A stretch of 64,000 nt of DNA from Eudorina sp. 2006-703-Eu-15. Lineage: Eukaryota; Chlorophyta; Chlorophyceae; Chlamydomonadales; Volvocaceae. The DNA is taken from positions 62,001 through 126,000 of the forward strand of contig BDSI01000073.1 in assembly GCA_003117195.1 (NCBI GenBank). Reading direction: 5' to 3'. A program made the translations under genes and the position numbers. This document shows, piece after piece, positions 34,720 to 64,000 of this stretch. The notes below the pieces were generated by a model. That model was not told where the DNA came from. It saw only the letters and a list, made by a program, of their open reading frames with translations, and searched no databases. Numbering within the stretch: position 1 is the stretch's first letter; each line of letters starts with the position of its first letter.

Positions 34720-36221
34720 CCCTACCAACTCATAGGGGGCGAGACAAGCTCTGACAGGCCTGCCTGTCAGAGCCTGTCAGGCTAACAAGGAGAGCTGGTA
34801 TGGCGGGAATTGTTCCGGACTGTCTGATGAGATATTGCTGATGTCTTGTTGTTGACAACCAGTAACAACAATGTTGACAAATTCCAACAAGAGATATTAG
34901 TGTTCATATTTGTTTTACGATACTGATAGTTGTTGACGAGTAACTTGCAGGTAGTGAAGACTGGTTGACGATTGTTTAGAATGTCGAATCTTGTAAGCAA
35001 CACTGTAACGGTGAATGTAGGATATGACAGCAGCAGCTGGCCATCATCACAAGGTAGGATCAGAAGAAAGGATAGATGGGATTTTGCCTCCGATAGAATT
35101 GCGCTACACCCAGTGTTGCTATCTTAAATGAAAAGAGTATTTACGTATACCTGTCTACCGCCGCCAAAACACACTCTGATGCCGTGTCCCCAACTCCTGG
35201 CAGCACCCCCACAGCAGCCGTACCTCCAGCTGCATCCAGCTCCAGTGCCCACCTCCGCTACGGAGTGCTACCGCGGAGTGCACTTCACCATCCCGCTGGG
35301 TTGCCGAGTTGAGGACGGCGAAGGGCCAACGGAGGTGCTAGTGACGGGACCTAACGTGAATGTGGTTCTGGAGCTTCGCGACGGAGGCCGCAAGGCCCAG
35401 CTGGTGTCGTCCAACTGCGTGTGCACGGTCAAGCGCATGGGCGGCCGGGTGACTGTGCACGTCCTGCCGCCGCTAGCTGCTCGAGCTAATAACTGCGACA
35501 CGCCCTGCCCGAGCATCCAGCGCCTCTGAATCCAGGCCGCATCCTCCTGCCTATCCTGCCCTTGTCGCTGAGACATGCACGATGCACCCCGGATGTGGGA
35601 TTGGCGTTCGGGCCCCGCAGACCGGGCTGCTGCCGGTATGTGGGGCGCTGGAGGTGGTGAGCGGAGAAGCCGCACAGGTTTGTTTAGCGCCGCGCGGAGC
35701 GGAGTGGAGTGGAGTGCGGTGAGTCTGGAGCGGGGGCGCCGGGGTTTCAGGGCTCCTAGTAACTCTAGAGGTTACTAGTAACTGTTGGATACGCATTTAT
35801 TGGTCCAATACGGCAGCCCCTTCTGCGCCAGCATTGAAAGAAGTCCTAGGCCTCTGGCTCACTGTTACAACCGGTAACATTTCTTTTCGTAAACCAGTAT
35901 CTATCCTTTGACATCTTTAACAACGTTCGTTCCATAACATCGTCTGTTTTCAACAAGCGCTGAAATAAAGTTAATAAAATCTTGCAATTTTGACAGCAAG
36001 TAACAGGTTGTGATCACTGCAGACAACCACTAACATGTAACACAAGTTGACAATACTGCCCGCCAACGGACTTCTGTCACAACCTCAGAAAGCCTCAAAC
36101 AGGGTCTGAAGACTCCTCTGACAACCTGTTTGGCAATTTGCGTCCGGAGCTGCAAAAGACCATTCCTGACAACCTCGCCTAGTAAGTTAGACCTTGTCAG
36201 ACCCCCTATGAGTTGGTAGGG
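34720..36221. mobile_element. 1.5-kb element with 20-bp perfect terminal inverted repeats
   Basis: 34720-34739 (CCCTACCAACTCATAGGGGG) is the exact reverse complement of 36202-36221. TGTT flanks both outer ends (34716-34719 and 36222-36225), consistent with a 4-bp target duplication. Subterminal zones on both sides are rich in TGACAGG and GTTGACAA motifs. It has no transposase, so it would be non-autonomous. The middle is GC-rich and carries the ORF at 35128-35529. Confidence 0.8.
35128..35529 (+). CDS. Hypothetical protein inside the TIR element
   Basis: ATG at 35128 gives 133 residues. The last two thirds look like folded protein: YRGVHFTIPLGCRVEDGEG, EVLVTGPNVNVVLELRDGG, CVCTVKRMGGRVTVHVLPP. 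The alternating hydrophobic pattern suggests beta strands. The first 35 residues are Pro-rich and may not be translated. I do not recognise the family. Its position inside a TIR-bounded element suggests a captured host exon, or less likely a gene of the element. It may equally be the 3' exon of a longer spliced gene. Confidence 0.4.
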   Translation: MKRVFTYTCLPPPKHTLMPCPQLLAAPPQQPYLQLHPAPVPTSATECYRGVHFTIPLGCRVEDGEGPTEVLVTGPNVNVVLELRDGGRKAQLVSSNCVCTVKRMGGRVTVHVLPPLAARANNCDTPCPSIQRL

Positions 36222-36869
36222 TGTTCGTGCGTGCGTGCGTGCGTGGTACGCACTACATACAGCAGCAGATAGATAGACAGCTGCATGCGTGCCCCGCGCG
36301 AGCTGCCCGCCGCCCGACCTATTATTATTATTACGCACGCGCACGATAGGTCCCATGCATGTACCACGTCTTGCTTGGTTTAAGTCTTGCGGACGTACGG
36401 AAGATACTCAGATAGATAGATAGATAGATTGATGGATAGATAGATGGATAGATAGATGGCGGTCTGTCTTGCTTCTGCGGGAGCCGACCTGCTCGCGCGC
36501 GCGAATCTACCTTTACTTCTTGCATGCGTGCGTCGCTCGATCGTCCCTCTATCCACCCCGCCGCCTCCATCCGTCCAGGAAGGACCTCCAGCGAGCAATA
36601 ACTATATATGCATGCAGCGCCGCGAGCGACACGCACGCACGCACGCACCGACATGCGTACTTACATACTCCGTATGCACGCCCTTGCTTCGTTTCGTTGC
36701 TCATAGATAGGTAGATACGTACGGTGGCAACACTTCGCAAGAAAGTCGATCGTCACCCACGCATCATCATATCACGTCTGCTGCTGCAGCGCCTCCTGCG
36801 CGCCAAGCAACATATATTAAGACATATACACACACACATGCGTGCATACACACATGCATTAGTTGTTAT

Positions 36870-36927
36870 TTTACTTATTATTATGGATGTTACAGCGGAC
36901 CCCGCGCGCGGGTCATCGGTGACAGCC
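36870..36927 (-). repeat. Dispersed repeat GGCTGTCACCGATGACCCGC, copy 1
   Basis: The minus strand reads GGCTGTCACCGATGACCCGC, then GGGGTCCGCTGTAACATCC and an ATAATAATAA tail. It is related to 45865-45917 and 59752-59800, and in part to 47473-47490. Confidence 0.8.
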
Positions 36928-37173
36928 CACCGACCGACGTCACCCATTTTACGTATCGTACGTAGCCTTCCGACCCACGGCGGGCGGACGTACGCGCGCG
37001 CGTCCCGATGGACGGAGCGAGGCAGGCAGGTAGGTACGTAGGGGAACGAATGCCGGCAATTGCAAGGCGGGGAAGGAAGCCATCGTGATGAATGGATGTA
37101 TTTAAATCTGCTGAAGCGAGTGACGACGGATGAAGGAGCGCGCGCTACGTAGGTTGCCGGCGGCGGCACGCGC

Positions 37174-37178
37174 TTACA
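37174..37178 (-). terminator. Candidate TGTAA poly(A) signal of the receptor kinase gene
   Basis: TGTAA on the minus strand, about 185 nt past the kinase stop codon at 37360. TGTAA is the usual volvocine polyadenylation signal. A five-base match is weak evidence alone. Confidence 0.4.
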
Positions 37179-37359
37179 TGCTTGGAGTCGCCAGCAGCGT
37201 ACGTGCGTGGGAGCGTATGTACGTAGCAGCGCACGTTCATAACGTGCATGTATGCATGCATGCATGGAAGAGAACAAAGTAGTACTAAGCAGCAGGGTAT
37301 GTAGATCACATCTCGCCATTATTCCATTCATCATTCCATCGATTTAATCGATTATAACA

Positions 37360-51397
<14,038 letters not shown>

Positions 51398-53430
51398 AGC
51401 TGCACTTCAGTCAAATATTCCCCAACCTTGTTAGTTCTTCACAAAATGTTTGTCTACAAATGTCAGCTACGAGTAAGCCTGCGCCTTACAGGCAGTGCAA
51501 GTACGCAGGCAGGAAGGCAGGATAACCAGGCATGAAATAAAATCAAACGTATGCCCATCCTTTATCGTCTAAAAGGTAGCAAAGAGTCAAGAGAACGGTA
51601 TCCTTCATTGTGGCATGCATCTGCTAATAAGTACGCGCATTCCTAGCATTGATAACATGATAAGTTGATAACGTAATTCGTGGAAACCCCTGAGGTTTAT
51701 GATATTATGATAAAACTCCTTTTGTATCTTTGGCAACTACAGTGAACAGGTACTGCTCACCAGGGCTCGTCCGATATTCTGATTTTCGTTGTCACTTCTC
51801 TCTGTTGCTAAGAACAATCGACCTAAACTTCATGCTTTATGGCTGTTCGGAGAACAAACTTCCTGCCCGTTGGTGTGTGCCGCAAACGCGCAAAAAAGCA
51901 CTTTGACCGTACCAAACCAAACCAAACCAAAAACGCAAAAAGTGAATCCATCCGCCCCTATAGCCATATAGCATATAGATACCGCACATATAGGCAAATA
52001 TAGCTCACATAGGCACATATAGCCGAAATGGCCCTCGCGAAGCAGCCGCACTAACAGTCCAAAGAATCCAAACGAGCTGTCGAAACCTCAGCAAAGCCTA
52101 CCTGACACGCCATATGTTCGAAAAAGGCAATATCTGACCGGGCCCGACGTTGGCTAAGGGCTGCTGACCCAGCCCTAAGGGAAAGACCGCCGAAGCACTC
52201 ATCCCCAGCGGGATACGGGGGAGAGGGGCGTAAGGAGCCTCTGCTCCCTCGCACTCAACCAACGGCACTCGCCCGATCCCCATTTTACCGAGGACCGGTG
52301 ACAGCTGTGCCGCCTCAAGGGATTGGGCAAAAGCCCATCCTGGGCGGGCTGCACGCTGCAACCCGCTGTTCAACCTCATCATGTCGTGCACCGATGATGG
52401 CACGGCAATTCTGTGGCGCCGTCAACCGACAGCTGGTGGACGCCTCAGTCAGGTTAACAGCTCTACGCCCAGACGCGCGAAGCTCGGTAGCAGCTTAACA
52501 CTTCAGCAGGATATATCCCCCTGCTCGGCTGTCACGGATGGCAGCGCCCAGAGATAGAAAACGCCGGCAACGATCCTCCGGTTGCTCAGATACTTCTTCA
52601 GATACCGGATAAACCAGTCTGCTGGCGGCGGGGCCAGGTTAGTGGGTGTCAAGCGCAGGGTCGAGTGTCCTAGGGGCCTTCGGGCTCCAGACCCACCGTT
52701 CCGCAAGTGATGAGGTTCTCGCCTGCTGGATATTCAGCCCACACGATACACGCAAGATGCGCAGCGGGACACAGTCACGACGGCCTCCTACCTACCCCGC
52801 CTCCCCCCGAAACAGTCACGCTTTTAATTCAATTCAATCCAAACCAATTCAAACCAAACTTGGTCGCCGGCGCATCTCCCTGCTACCGACCTGCTGCCCC
52901 TTCTGCGCCGTCTGCCGCCCCTGCGGCCCCTGGGTAGCGCTCAGCGCCTCAGGCAACCCAGCCTTCCTTTCCCCCGGATGAAATCCCAGCCTCCCTTTCG
53001 GCCTCAGGGGACTGCTCGGCCGCGCCCCGCGCAGCGCCGCCCGTCTGCCGCCACCGTCCCGTCCCGCCCCGCCCCGCCCCGTCCTGCCCCACCGTCCCCA
53101 CCCGCCGCCTGCCAGGCGGCCACTGCTCGGCCATCACCGCCACACCTCGGCCGCGCCCCGCTCAGAGCCGCCCACGTGGTGTCCCAACCTACCCTGCGCC
53201 CACGTGCGTCGATCCTCCAATCCGTGTGTTCATCCTCCAATCCGTGTATTCATCCTCCAATCCGTGTATTCATCCGCCTATCCGTGTATTCATCCGCCTA
53301 TCCGGGTATTCATCCATGAAATTACCCGTGAATTTATCCGCCTATCCGTGAAAATATCCGCGTTTCTGTCTTTACGCGTTTATCCGTATTCATCCGCTTA
53401 TCTATCCATCCCGCTTATCTATCTGTCTGT
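51398..53430. other. Intergenic region: kinase promoter side and RAD16 3' side
   Basis: This should hold the kinase promoter and 5' UTR and the RAD16 3' UTR. It contains copy 3 of the two-hairpin element. 53210-53400 is a degenerate tandem repeat built on ATCCGTGTATTCATCCTCCA. No gene is recognised. Confidence 0.5.
52131..52230 (+). repeat. Two-hairpin dispersed element, copy 3
   Basis: Diverged copy with the core AGACCGCCGAAGCACTC. Hairpin 1 pairs AGGGCTG with CAGCCCT and hairpin 2 pairs CTCATCCCC with GGGGGAGAG, so the stems differ in sequence from copies 1 and 2 but still form. It lies between genes. Confidence 0.8.
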
Positions 53431-63956
<10,526 letters not shown>

Positions 63957-64000
63957 CTGCGAGCGGGCGGGCGGGCGGGCGGGCGGGCGGCCGACGCGGG
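63957..64000. other. Start of the next upstream RAD16 intron
   Basis: GGGC tetranucleotide repeats follow the acceptor of the first visible exon. Exons with the Walker A motif should lie to the right of the window. Confidence 0.6.

Overview
The window looks like nuclear DNA of a volvocine green alga (Volvox/Chlamydomonas lineage). The evidence is very GC-rich coding sequence with long Gly/Ala/Pro/Gln runs, many short GT-AG introns, a volvocine-type receptor-like kinase and an F-box/ankyrin-type gene, a TGTAA-type poly(A) candidate, and a very high load of microsatellites, minisatellites and short dispersed repeats. There is no rRNA, no convincing tRNA, no CRISPR array and no bacterial-style operon. 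I assembled the gene models by hand from splice sites; in every multi-exon model all exon phases join without a stop.

Layout. (1) 1-10493, plus strand: a large gene, open at its 5' end, with 12 exons in the window. A conserved globular part (1-3647) is followed by about 1,100 residues of low-complexity sequence; function unknown. (2) 13094-19237, plus: a complete 12-exon RanGAP (RanGTPase-activating protein) of 532 residues with a degenerate WPP-like N-terminus, leucine-rich repeats and an acidic tail. (3) 22836-28356, minus: a complete 8-exon OTU1/YOD1-type deubiquitinase of 531 residues with a C-terminal zinc finger and a predicted N-terminal membrane anchor. (4) 29956-31634, plus: an F-box/ankyrin-type gene broken by a frameshift and cut off at an AT microsatellite. 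(5) 31580-37360: a repeat-rich stretch with an 820-bp 12-mer satellite, a SINE-like element and a TIR-bounded element that carries an ORF. (6) 37360-51397, minus: a 16-exon, 749-residue receptor-like protein kinase (ectodomain, one membrane span, TKL-type kinase) spread over 14 kb, with introns full of AT-rich and CGTA/GCTA-rich repeats. (7) 53431-63956, minus: the C-terminal 1,043 residues (19 exons) of a RAD16-type SNF2/RING repair ATPase whose 5' end lies beyond the right edge.

The genes are ordinary eukaryotic neighbours and need not act together: nuclear transport (RanGAP), ubiquitin removal at membranes (OTU1), global-genome excision repair (RAD16) and cell-surface signalling (the kinase). 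The least expected material is between and inside them: a three-copy dispersed element with two hairpins that show compensatory changes, a 1.5-kb TIR element with an ORF, a pair of MITE-like insertions in kinase introns, a short motif recurring near intron 3' ends, duplicated splice junctions, two GC-AG introns and an 18-nt exon.
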